Shown: in pieces, positions 1 through 6,721 of the stretch
Numbering within the stretch: position 1 is the stretch's first letter
Layout: every line of letters starts with the position of its first letter
Assembly (NCBI GenBank): GCA_017419465.1
Contig: JAFOLE010000127.1
Span: 1-8,056 of the forward strand
Length of the DNA: 8,056 bases
Direction of reading: 5' to 3'
Origin: Solobacterium sp.
GTDB taxonomy: Bacteria; Bacillota_I; Bacilli_A; Erysipelotrichales; Erysipelotrichaceae
The notes under the pieces: model-generated
The model's input: the letters and a program-made list of their open reading frames with translations, nothing else
The model's database searches: none
What the model was told of the DNA's origin: nothing
Program-made: the position numbers and the translations under genes

Positions 1-665
1 TCTGCACGAAGGTCTTCATCACGGAAGCAGCGGGCAATCTGGAAATAGCGTTCCATGCCTGCAATCATAAGCAGCTGCTTATAGATCTGCGGGCTCTGCG
101 GCAGTGCCCAGAACCGGCCGTTGTAAATACGGGACGGAACCAGATAGTCACGTGCGCCTTCCGGTGTGGAACGGGCAAGGATCGGTGTGGAAACTTCCAC
201 GAATCCTTCCTCATCCAGAACCCGGCGGGCAATCATCTGAATCTTGTGACGCAGGATCAGGTTATCCTGAAGCGGTTTGCGGCGAAGATCGAGATACCGG
301 TACTTCAGACGGACATCTTCACTGGTATCGGTGTCATCCGCAATCGTGATCGGCGAGGTTTCCGCAGTGTTGACAATGTTGACTTCCTTTGCGAGCACTT
401 CGATCTCACCGGTCGGAATTTTCGGGTTCGGATCCTTGCGGACCTGTACTTCACCCGTTACCTGCAGAATGTACTCACTGCGCACATCCTTCACTGCCTC
501 GGAAATCGTCTCATCAAAGACGATCTGGCAGATGCCGGAGCGGTCCCGCAGGTCAATGAAGACCAGCGATCCGAAGTTGCGGCGCTTTGCGACCCAGCCG
601 ACCAGTGTTACAGTTCTGCCTGCGTCTTCCTTTCGAAGTGTTCCGTTATGATCTGTTCGTTTCAT
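1..665 (-). CDS. aspS: Aspartyl-tRNA synthetase, N-terminal part (cut by window edge)
   Basis: This class II synthetase charges tRNA-Asp with aspartate in the cytoplasm. About 221 residues are visible before the left edge. Residues 1-105 form the N-terminal OB-fold anticodon-binding domain, containing LVGWVAKRRNFGSLVFIDLRD. The linker YRYLDLRR (123-130) follows. Motif 1 is around FVEVSTPIL (155-163), then RSTPEGARDYLVPSR, the aspartate-family LPQSPQIYKQ (188-197), and the start of motif 2 at ARCFRDEDLRA (211-221). The ATG overlaps the hisS TGA in an ATGA junction, and an AAAGGGG lies 11 bases upstream inside hisS, so translation is probably coupled. AspRS rather than AsnRS or LysRS is indicated by the YLDLRR, PEGARDYLVPSR and QSPQ segments. 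Discriminating versus non-discriminating type cannot be judged, because most of the catalytic domain is outside the window. Confidence 0.97.
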   Translation of the reverse strand, partial: MKRTDHNGTLRKEDAGRTVTLVGWVAKRRNFGSLVFIDLRDRSGICQIVFDETISEAVKDVRSEYILQVTGEVQVRKDPNPKIPTGEIEVLAKEVNIVNTAETSPITIADDTDTSEDVRLKYRYLDLRRKPLQDNLILRHKIQMIARRVLDEEGFVEVSTPILARSTPEGARDYLVPSRIYNGRFWALPQSPQIYKQLLMIAGMERYFQIARCFRDEDLRA

Positions 666-1927
666 TTCTTAATAATCCCCTTTACTGTATTGACCAGCAT
701 ATCGACCGCGACGGTCTGCTGGGTGTTGTCCAGTTTATTCTTTACGTTTACGGTTCCGTTCTGGAGTTCCGCTTCACCGACGATGACGATGACAGGCGCA
801 CCGCTGCGGTCTGCGCTCTTGAACTGTGCCTTCATGGACCGCTGAAGCAGATTGACATCGGTCACGTAACCTGCCGCACGCAGCGTGCTGGCAAGTGTCA
901 GCGGAGCGGTGCCTACATTGCCGGCACCCATGATGTAAACATCTGCGTTTCCGCTTTCCTCTGCCGTCCAGCCCTCTTCTTCAGCCAGTGCAATCAGACG
1001 TTCCAGACCGATCGCAAATCCCATGCCGGAAAGCTGCGGGCCGCCGAAGTATTCCACCAGGTGGTCATAGCGTCCGCCGGCAAAAATCGTTGCCTGCGCA
1101 CCGCTGTCCGGACGTGTGCTCTTGACCTCAAAGACGGTGTGCGTGTAGTAATCCAGGCCGCGTACCAGACGGTCATCGATTTCATACGGAATGCCGAGTC
1201 CGTCCAGTGCCGCAAGCACCCGGTCAAAGTATTCCCGGCTCTCCTCATTCAGATAGTCACTGAGACGCGGTGCATCCTTGAGAACCGGATTGTCCGCATC
1301 GACCTTGCAGTCGAGGATGCGGAGCGGATTCTGTTCCAGACGGCGCTTGCAGTCACCGCAGAGCGAATCGATATGCGGTGTGAAATAATCCTTCAGTGCC
1401 TGACGGTAAGCCGCCCGGGATGCATCGTCACCAAGTGTGTTAATGCATACCTTCACGGAAGAAATGCCCATCCGTTTTACGATATCGATACCGAGTGCAA
1501 TCGCCTCTGCATCGATTTCCGGCGACTTCGCACCGATGGATTCAATACCGAACTGCGTGAACTGACGCTGTCTTCCCTTCTGCGGACGCTCATGGCGGAA
1601 CATCGGGCCAAGGTAATAGAGCCGTGCCGGCAGTTCTGCGGCGCCGTAAAGCTTGTGCTGGTCAAACGAGCGGATGACACCGGCTGTTCCTTCCGGGCGC
1701 AGCGTGTAGCTGTCATCGCCCATATTGAACGTGTACATCTCCTTGTTGACCATATCACTGGAATCATTTTCCCGTTTGAATACCGCTGTGCTTTCAAAGA
1801 TCGGGGTCCGGATCTCCCGGAAGCGGTAAAGCCGGCAGACTTCCCGGATCAGTTCTTCGGTCTTCTGCCATTTTTCCGTTTCACCCGGAAGGATGTCATA
1901 GGTCCCGCGCGGGGTCTGATAGTTCAT
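662..1927 (-). CDS. hisS: Histidyl-tRNA synthetase
   Basis: This class II synthetase charges tRNA-His. It has 421 residues, the usual bacterial length. It begins with the typical YQTPRGTYDILP (3-14). The histidine site contains TLRPEGTAG (75-83). Motif 2 is YYLGPMFRHERPQKGRQRQF (104-123). The HisRS signature LVRGLDYYTHTVFE is at 254-267, motif 3 GMGFAIGLERL is at 301-311, and the C-terminal anticodon domain runs from about 325. A cysteine cluster, CGDCKRRLE...ILDC (190-207), lies in the insertion domain. The start at 1927 is chosen because AAGGAGG (1934-1940) sits 6 bases upstream and the protein begins as HisRS proteins usually do. An in-frame ATG at 1990 lies inside the T-box element and is unlikely to be used. 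The gene is first in a hisS-aspS operon controlled by the T-box leader, and its TGA overlaps the aspS ATG. Confidence 0.98.
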   Translation of the reverse strand: MNYQTPRGTYDILPGETEKWQKTEELIREVCRLYRFREIRTPIFESTAVFKRENDSSDMVNKEMYTFNMGDDSYTLRPEGTAGVIRSFDQHKLYGAAELPARLYYLGPMFRHERPQKGRQRQFTQFGIESIGAKSPEIDAEAIALGIDIVKRMGISSVKVCINTLGDDASRAAYRQALKDYFTPHIDSLCGDCKRRLEQNPLRILDCKVDADNPVLKDAPRLSDYLNEESREYFDRVLAALDGLGIPYEIDDRLVRGLDYYTHTVFEVKSTRPDSGAQATIFAGGRYDHLVEYFGGPQLSGMGFAIGLERLIALAEEEGWTAEESGNADVYIMGAGNVGTAPLTLASTLRAAGYVTDVNLLQRSMKAQFKSADRSGAPVIVIVGEAELQNGTVNVKNKLDNTQQTVAVDMLVNTVKGIIKK

Positions 1928-1940
1928 ACTGTTCCTCCTT

Positions 1941-1971
1941 AACAAAAGAAAAGCGTCCCATCCAAGGACGC
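1941..1971 (-). terminator. Regulated intrinsic terminator of the T-box leader
   Basis: GCGTCC (minus strand, 1966-1971) pairs with GGACGC (1953-1958) around a 7-base loop, followed by TTTTCTTTTGTT (1941-1952). The 5' arm of this stem is also the 3' arm of the antiterminator, so the two structures exclude each other. The U-tract runs directly into the hisS ribosome binding site. The same hairpin would stop transcripts reading through from rel. Confidence 0.93.
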
Positions 1972-2171
1972 ATGCAATGCGTGGTGCCACCTCAGTTCAT
2001 GACCGTTATGGTCATGCGCTTTGTTCCTTAACGCGGAATACGGAATTCCCTACTGCATGGTTCAGGAATTCGTCTCGGAAGTGTCTTTTCTGCGTCTTTC
2101 AGCGCCGGCGCTCTCACCTGTCCGCCGTCTCTGTACAGGCTTCAAGCCCGCAGAATTTCTTCGTCATCAAC
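1941..2171 (-). promoter_or_regulatory. T-box riboswitch leader of hisS-aspS
   Basis: The minus-strand leader has the main parts of a transcriptional T-box. The element AACTGAGGTGGCACCACGC lies at 1979-1997. The antiterminator (1964-1993) pairs GAGG (1990-1993) with CCTT (1964-1967) and ACGCA (1978-1982) with TGCGT (1968-1972), leaving the 7-base bulge TGGCACC (1983-1989) that binds the tRNA 3' end. Stem I has a 7-bp helix (2088-2094 with 2149-2155) and a 5-bp tip (2106-2110 with 2123-2127) closing a loop with GGTGAGAG (2111-2118), plus an AGAGA on its 5' side. A GAAG/CTTC helix with GATGAC and CGAGAC flanks, resembling the usual K-turn, lies below. The loop between these helices holds AAGACA, the specifier candidate. 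Two further hairpins are at 2043-2071 (7 bp) and 1998-2016 (7 bp). Uncharged tRNA would stabilise the antiterminator and allow hisS-aspS expression. Pairings were worked out by hand. Confidence 0.95.
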
Positions 2172-2177
2172 ACATGG

Positions 2178-2205
2178 ATTATAGCATTTCGTCCGTCGAA
2201 AACAA
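2178..2205 (-). promoter_or_regulatory. Promoter of the T-box/hisS-aspS operon
   Basis: The minus strand has a perfect -10 TATAAT (2178-2183) preceded by TGC, making an extended -10. A weak -35 candidate, TTGTTT (2200-2205), lies 16 bases upstream. The predicted start of transcription is near 2171, just before stem I of the T-box. The promoter begins only a few bases after the rel stop codon. It shares AAATGCTATA with the apt promoter. Confidence 0.8.
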
Positions 2206-2208
2206 GGA

Positions 2209-4419
2209 CTAATGCAAGACGCGGTTCACGCTGAGCACGCCTTCCACCTTACGCAGGTTGGCAAGAAGTACTTCCAGCTGTTCCACGTTATGAATCTGAA
2301 TCTTCATTTTGATCGTTGTGGTCAGATCGCTCCGGTTGACGGAAGCGGAAACCTTCAGCATCGGTGCCCGCGTCTGCGATACCGACGTGACGATATCGGT
2401 AAGCAGGAAGTTGCGGTCTTCCGCAATAATCACCAGGTCACTGTCATACAGACGCTCCCGGTCCTCTTCATCCCATCGGCATTCAATGAGACGTGCATTT
2501 TCCGCCGTCACGTTGGAACAGTTGCGGCGGTGAACCTTGACGCCCTCTCCTTTGGTTACATAACCGATGATCGGATCGCCGTATACCGGAAGACAGCACT
2601 GGGCAAGCGAGAGTTTGATGGACTCGATGCCCGGCACGATGATTCCGGCCTTCGTCATGACATGCTTCTTGGCAGTTTCTCTTGAAGTCAGCCGGCGGGT
2701 AAGTTCCTCATCCCCGTTGACGCTGCGCTTCTGATTGGTCAGTTTCTCACATACAGCGGTGGGATTGATTGTCTTGACCGCAAGTCCGTACATCAGATCG
2801 GTATAATCGCGGGCGGAGAATTCCTTCATGATTGCTTCGATCTTCTTTTTCTCCATGTAGGCCTTCGGATCAAAGCCGCGTTTCTTCAGTTCATCCGTCA
2901 GCACCTTTTCGCCCTGGTCAACCATCGACTCGCGCTTTTCGGTTTCCCGTTTGGCAAACCAGGCACGGATCTTGTTTTTCGCCTGATTGGTTTTGACAAA
3001 TTTCAGCCAGTCTTCCGACGGACCGGTGCCCTTCATCGTCCGGATACTGACAACATCACCGGTATGAAGTTCCGTATTCAGCGGAACCATGGCGTCGTTG
3101 ACGATGGCGCCGACCGCGGTATGGCCGACGTCGGTATGGATCCGGTATGCAAAGTCGATCGGCGTGGCGCCGTTTGGAAGGTCGATGACACGTCCTTTCG
3201 GCGTCATGACATAAACATTCGCCTCAAAGACGTCCCGCTGCAGGGTCGCCATGTATTCACTGGCGCTTTCATCTTCACTGTCGCTGGTGAACACCGCAAA
3301 ATCACGGAACCAGGAGAGCTTGTCTTCGATCTCCTTCTGTTCCGTCCGGGCATCATAGTGACCGCCTTCCTTGTACCGCCAATGGGCTGCGACGCCTCGC
3401 TCTGCGATGGCATCCATCTCTTCTGTGCGGATCTGCACTTCAAAGATCTTCCCTTCATCCGCCATGATCGTCGTATGAAGCGACTGATACATGTTGGTCT
3501 TCGGCATGGCGATATAGTCTTTCAGACGGCCGGGAATCGGCTTGTATTTGGCATGAATGTAACCAAGCACTTCGTAACAGTTCAGCTCTGTCTTGGTTAC
3601 GATACGGATCGCGAGCAGATCCAGAATCTCTTCGAAGCGCTTGTTGCGGGCAACCATCTTATGGTAGATGGAGTACAGATGCTTTGAACGCCCGAAGATA
3701 CGGAATTCAATATCATGTTCCCGCAGCATTTCGGAGATCTCGGAAATCATCTTCTGAACGGACTCATCCCGCTCCTGTTTCTTGTTTTCAACAAGATGCG
3801 CGATGCGGTAGTATTCCTTCCGGTTGAGATAGTAAAAAGAAAGATCTTCCAGCTCGTTTTTGATCGCACTGATACCAAGCCGGTGTGCGATCGGCGCATA
3901 CACATCCAGCGTCTCTGAGGCAATCCGTTTCTGGCTTGCCTCCGGCTGGTACTCCAGCGTACGCATATTATGAAGCCGGTCTGCAAGCTTGATGAGAATC
4001 ACGCGGACATCCCGTGCCATCGCAATAAAGATCTTCCGATGGTTGGCGGCCTGATATTCCGGATCATCCTTCCCCTTGAACTTCAGGGCACCGATCTTGG
4101 TAACAGATTCCACAAGATCGGCAATTTCCTCATCAAACAGTTTGGCGAGTTCCTCGCGGGAGATGCCGGTATCTTCAATCGTATCGTGCAATAGACCTGC
4201 CGCGATCGTCTTCGGGCCGACCCGCAGCGTCGCAAGAATATACGCGACATTGTACAGGTGGGACGTATACGGCTCCCCGCTGCGCCGGAACTGTCCGGCA
4301 TGGGCCTCTGCCGCATAGTTTGCGGCACGCGAAATAAGGTCCAGGCTTTCCTGGTTATGAATATAGGTTTTCGCTTCGCTCAGAACATCATCTGCGCCTG
4401 CGTTTTTATATTCCGCCAT
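2209..4419 (-). CDS. rel: Bifunctional (p)ppGpp synthetase/hydrolase, long RSH family
   Basis: The enzyme makes (p)ppGpp from ATP and GTP/GDP during amino-acid starvation and hydrolyses it otherwise, setting the stringent response. It has 736 residues, the full long-RSH length. The HD hydrolase domain carries H54, HDTIED (78-83) and D147 in LADRLHN, so hydrolase metal ligands look intact. The synthetase domain has GRSKHLYSIYHKM (243-255), D267, RLKD (298-301), MPKTNMYQSLHTT (305-317) and E327 in EVQIRT. RLKD is the RXKD form of bifunctional Rel/SpoT, not the EXDD form of RelA. The TGS domain is at about 400-460, the zinc-finger region with C608, C609, H630 and C634 follows, and the ACT domain runs from about 661. 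The start is set by AAGGAGGT (4425-4432) 5 bases from the ATG. It follows apt after a terminator hairpin, and I see no separate promoter after that hairpin. The gene may also be labelled relA. Confidence 0.97.
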   Translation of the reverse strand: MAEYKNAGADDVLSEAKTYIHNQESLDLISRAANYAAEAHAGQFRRSGEPYTSHLYNVAYILATLRVGPKTIAAGLLHDTIEDTGISREELAKLFDEEIADLVESVTKIGALKFKGKDDPEYQAANHRKIFIAMARDVRVILIKLADRLHNMRTLEYQPEASQKRIASETLDVYAPIAHRLGISAIKNELEDLSFYYLNRKEYYRIAHLVENKKQERDESVQKMISEISEMLREHDIEFRIFGRSKHLYSIYHKMVARNKRFEEILDLLAIRIVTKTELNCYEVLGYIHAKYKPIPGRLKDYIAMPKTNMYQSLHTTIMADEGKIFEVQIRTEEMDAIAERGVAAHWRYKEGGHYDARTEQKEIEDKLSWFRDFAVFTSDSEDESASEYMATLQRDVFEANVYVMTPKGRVIDLPNGATPIDFAYRIHTDVGHTAVGAIVNDAMVPLNTELHTGDVVSIRTMKGTGPSEDWLKFVKTNQAKNKIRAWFAKRETEKRESMVDQGEKVLTDELKKRGFDPKAYMEKKKIEAIMKEFSARDYTDLMYGLAVKTINPTAVCEKLTNQKRSVNGDEELTRRLTSRETAKKHVMTKAGIIVPGIESIKLSLAQCCLPVYGDPIIGYVTKGEGVKVHRRNCSNVTAENARLIECRWDEEDRERLYDSDLVIIAEDRNFLLTDIVTSVSQTRAPMLKVSASVNRSDLTTTIKMKIQIHNVEQLEVLLANLRKVEGVLSVNRVLH

Positions 4420-4441
4420 ACCTTACCTCCTTCCGCGTTAG

Positions 4442-4471
4442 AAAAATACCGAAGAGAGATTTCTCTTCGGT
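4442..4471 (-). terminator. Intrinsic terminator between apt and rel
   Basis: On the minus strand a perfect 10-bp stem, ACCGAAGAGA (4462-4471) with TCTCTTCGGT (4448-4457), closes a 4-base loop and is followed by ATTTTT (4442-4447). It begins about 20 bases after the apt stop, as expected for an apt terminator. Its U-tract ends only 9 bases before the rel ribosome binding site, so it also lies inside the rel leader and may act as an attenuator. Confidence 0.9.
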
Positions 4472-4490
4472 GTTACATCAGCATCCGCAC

Positions 4491-5021
4491 TTATTCGCTG
4501 TCAGGCAGCTCCATAAGTGCCCGGACTTCATAGCCCTCCAGCAGTTTTCTGCCGGGAAGTCCTTCGAGCTCGATAATGAACAGATATCCCGCAACAACAC
4601 CGCCGAGCTGCTCGATCAGTTCAGCTGTTGCCTTTGCGGTTCCGCCGGTTGCGAGCAGGTCGTCGATGACAACACAGCGCTGTCCCGGAAGAATGCTGTC
4701 CTTATGGATAAACAGTTCATTGGAACCATATTCAAGATCATATTTGACGGAAATCGTTTCACGCGGAAGTTTTCCGGGCTTGCGTACCGGCACAAAGCCG
4801 ATTCCAAGTTCCAGCGCGACCGGCGCACCGAAAATGAAGCCGCGGCTTTCCGGTCCGATAATGACATCCGCACCCATTTCCTTAGCGATTGCCGCAAGCT
4901 GGTCAACCGATTCCTTAAACGCTTCGCCGTTCTGCAGAATCGGTGTTACGTCACGGAACAGAACACCTTTGATCGGATAATCAGGGATTGTCGCAATATA
5001 CTCTTTGAGATCTACAGCCAT
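4491..5021 (-). CDS. apt: Adenine phosphoribosyltransferase
   Basis: The enzyme converts adenine and PRPP to AMP plus pyrophosphate in purine salvage. It has 176 residues, close to the usual 170-180. It starts with the typical DLKEYIATIPDYPIKGVLFRDVTPIL. IIGPESRGFIFGAPVA lies at 54-69 and the adenine-PRT segment FVPVRKPGKLP at 76-86. The PRPP-binding loop is VVIDDLLATGGTA (117-129). The ATG at 5021 is preferred because AAAGGA (5029-5034) lies 7 bases upstream; an in-frame TTG at 5042 is upstream of that site. It has its own promoter in the recJ-apt gap and a terminator just after its stop. Its place between recJ and rel matches the order I recall from Bacillus subtilis. Confidence 0.97.
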   Translation of the reverse strand: MAVDLKEYIATIPDYPIKGVLFRDVTPILQNGEAFKESVDQLAAIAKEMGADVIIGPESRGFIFGAPVALELGIGFVPVRKPGKLPRETISVKYDLEYGSNELFIHKDSILPGQRCVVIDDLLATGGTAKATAELIEQLGGVVAGYLFIIELEGLPGRKLLEGYEVRALMELPDSE

Positions 5022-5078
5022 AATGAATTCCTTTCCTGACAACTATATTTGTTTTAAAAATAACTAGGTTACGCAATG

Positions 5079-5087
5079 AGTATAGCA
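5079..5087 (-). promoter_or_regulatory. Extended -10 promoter of apt
   Basis: The minus strand carries TGC followed by TATACT (5079-5084) in the A/T-rich recJ-apt gap, 58 bases upstream of the apt ATG. No good -35 is found at 16-18 bases; TTGATT is about 20 bases upstream. The extended TGn motif could compensate. Transcription would start near 5072. The context AAATGCTATA is identical to that in the hisS promoter. Confidence 0.65.
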
Positions 5088-5125
5088 TTTTTTCAAACGT
5101 GCGGAATCAATTCTTTAAGGCAGAA

Positions 5126-6721
5126 TCACTCCGCTTCAAATGCCTCGATTCTGAGTTCGATCCGCAGCCGGTCACGGAACCGGCTCACGTACGGTGTTCC
5201 GATCACCCACGGCAGCGACCGTGCCGGGTCACTTCCGGATGACGTGAACTGCACGCCTTCATATCCGCCGCAGGAATTGGCAAAGAAATACCGTGTCACC
5301 CGGTCGTAAGGCGCAACCCGCTGAAGAACCGGATCCTTTACCGCAGCCGCTGTGATCAGTTCATGCGGATACGGACGCAGCGCTTCAAACGCCATGACTT
5401 CTTCAAGACTCAGATGGTCCGGATGAATCAGGAATGCCGGCTCTGCCGGTTCCTGTTCGATAACCGGCGTTTCGCGCATCTTGTCCTGCACATGCGCGCA
5501 GAACGCCTCGAAGCTGGTTTCCTTTACCGCAATTCCTACCGCACCGGTATGTCCGCCGAACTGTTCGAGTTCCTCAAATCCGCTGAAGAAGGAATACATG
5601 TCAAACCCGGCGGTACTGCGGCCGCTTCCCTTTAACAGATCATCATGACGTGAAAAGACGAGCACCGGCTTATGCCAGGTTTTCGCAAGCCGTCCTGCCG
5701 CGATTCCGTTAACCCCTTCAAAGAAGGATTCATCAAAGATGACCGGAAACGGGGAATCATCCGCAAGTTCAAGCGCCCGTTTCACCATCGCATCAGAACG
5801 TCTGCGGCGGGCGTTGTTCACCCGTTCCAGCTGGGATGCATAATAGTCGATCTGGGCACGGTTCCGACACAGAAGAAACGGGACCAGTGTATTTACATTG
5901 GACGTGTCATTCATGCGTGCCACACTGTTTAGCTTCGGCACGATCTGAAACGACACCGTCGTCGCATCAATTGATGAGCCATTCCGCAGTAATGGAAGCA
6001 CTGCGGGCAGCGCACCATGTTCAATGGCTTTCAGTCCCGCACGGATAATCCGGCGGTTTTCCAGCCAGACCGGCATGACATCCCCGATCAGCGCAATTGC
6101 GGCAATTGCCGTATGCATCGGAATATTGCCGAACAGTTTCCGGGAAATCTCCAGAACAACTCCGGCACCGGAAAGATTTGCGAACTCCGGCTCCATGACA
6201 TCAGGATGCAGCAGAATATCGCACGGCACTTCCTCTTCAATCGAATGGTGATCCGTCACGATCACATCCATGCCATATTCCTTGGCACGCGCAAGTGCCT
6301 CGAAGCACTTCACGCCGTTATCAACGGTAATGATCAGCTGATATCCTTTCTCATGCGCAAGCGCTACCGTCTTTGCGGAAAGCCCGTAGCCTTCCTTGAA
6401 GCGGTCCGGAATATAGTAGCCGTTTGCGATGCCGAGACGGTCGAGAATATCCTTCATCAGCGCAGTGGAACAGATTCCATCCGCATCATAGTCTCCGGCA
6501 ACGAATACCTTCTCTGCGTTTTCCTTTGCGCGCATCAGTCTGCGGCAGACAAGATCCAGGTTTTCACATGTCGAATCCCGCAGATCTTCCGAGGGATCCA
6601 GTAACTGCTGAATCTGTTCATCCGTAAGGTTGGACGCCGCAATGGCAGCGGCCGGAAGCGCAGGAATATTCCATCGCTTCGAAACCGCTTCGGTATCGGG
6701 AGAGATCACACGGAATGTCAT
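5126..6721 (-). CDS. recJ: Single-stranded-DNA-specific exonuclease RecJ (DHH family)
   Basis: RecJ degrades single-stranded DNA 5' to 3' in recombination and mismatch or base-excision repair. The DHH domain shows motif I DYDADG (77-82), VDNG (133-136), DHH (157-159) and IGDVMPVWLENR (212-223). The DHHA1 domain contains GIAAGRLAKTWHKPVLVFS (339-357), SGRSTAGFD (366-374) and GGH (389-391). The last 110 or so residues fit the C-terminal OB-like region. The metal-binding set looks complete. With 531 residues it is shorter than E. coli RecJ and much shorter than the long Bacillus form, so extra C-terminal domains are absent. The usual segment around PRLNAAGR reads VPKLNSVARM (261-270), which is divergent. 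The ATG overlaps the murD TGA (ATGA) and only a weak AGGA is 13 bases upstream, so translation is probably coupled to murD. No terminator is visible after it. Confidence 0.93.
   Translation of the reverse strand: MTFRVISPDTEAVSKRWNIPALPAAAIAASNLTDEQIQQLLDPSEDLRDSTCENLDLVCRRLMRAKENAEKVFVAGDYDADGICSTALMKDILDRLGIANGYYIPDRFKEGYGLSAKTVALAHEKGYQLIITVDNGVKCFEALARAKEYGMDVIVTDHHSIEEEVPCDILLHPDVMEPEFANLSGAGVVLEISRKLFGNIPMHTAIAAIALIGDVMPVWLENRRIIRAGLKAIEHGALPAVLPLLRNGSSIDATTVSFQIVPKLNSVARMNDTSNVNTLVPFLLCRNRAQIDYYASQLERVNNARRRRSDAMVKRALELADDSPFPVIFDESFFEGVNGIAAGRLAKTWHKPVLVFSRHDDLLKGSGRSTAGFDMYSFFSGFEELEQFGGHTGAVGIAVKETSFEAFCAHVQDKMRETPVIEQEPAEPAFLIHPDHLSLEEVMAFEALRPYPHELITAAAVKDPVLQRVAPYDRVTRYFFANSCGGYEGVQFTSSGSDPARSLPWVIGTPYVSRFRDRLRIELRIEAFEAE

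Noticed and set aside
587..1942. Long plus-strand open frame (451 codons) opposite hisS
   Set aside because: It lies antisense to an unmistakable hisS, has no recognisable motif, and spans the hisS start and terminator region. It is a reading-frame shadow of a codon-biased gene.
1928..1990. Upstream in-frame start for hisS adding 21 residues
   Set aside because: The extension would be coded by the T-box and terminator. The ATG at 1927 has an excellent AAGGAGG and gives the normal HisRS N-terminus.
3064..3687. Plus-strand open frame opposite rel
   Set aside because: It lies wholly inside the conserved synthetase/TGS part of rel on the other strand and has no motif.
5022..5042. Upstream in-frame TTG start for apt
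   Set aside because: It lies upstream of the AAAGGA site that serves the ATG at 5021, and the extra residues do not match the usual APT start.
5043..5125. Possible riboswitch or terminator in the recJ-apt gap
   Set aside because: The gap is only 83 bases and A/T-rich. I found no stable stem with a U-tract and no purine-riboswitch pattern, only the extended -10 promoter.
5166..5185. Perfect 7-bp inverted repeat AGCCGGT/ACCGGCT near the 3' end of recJ
   Set aside because: It is inside coding sequence, has no U-tract on either strand, and is not repeated elsewhere by eye, so I do not call it a terminator or operator.
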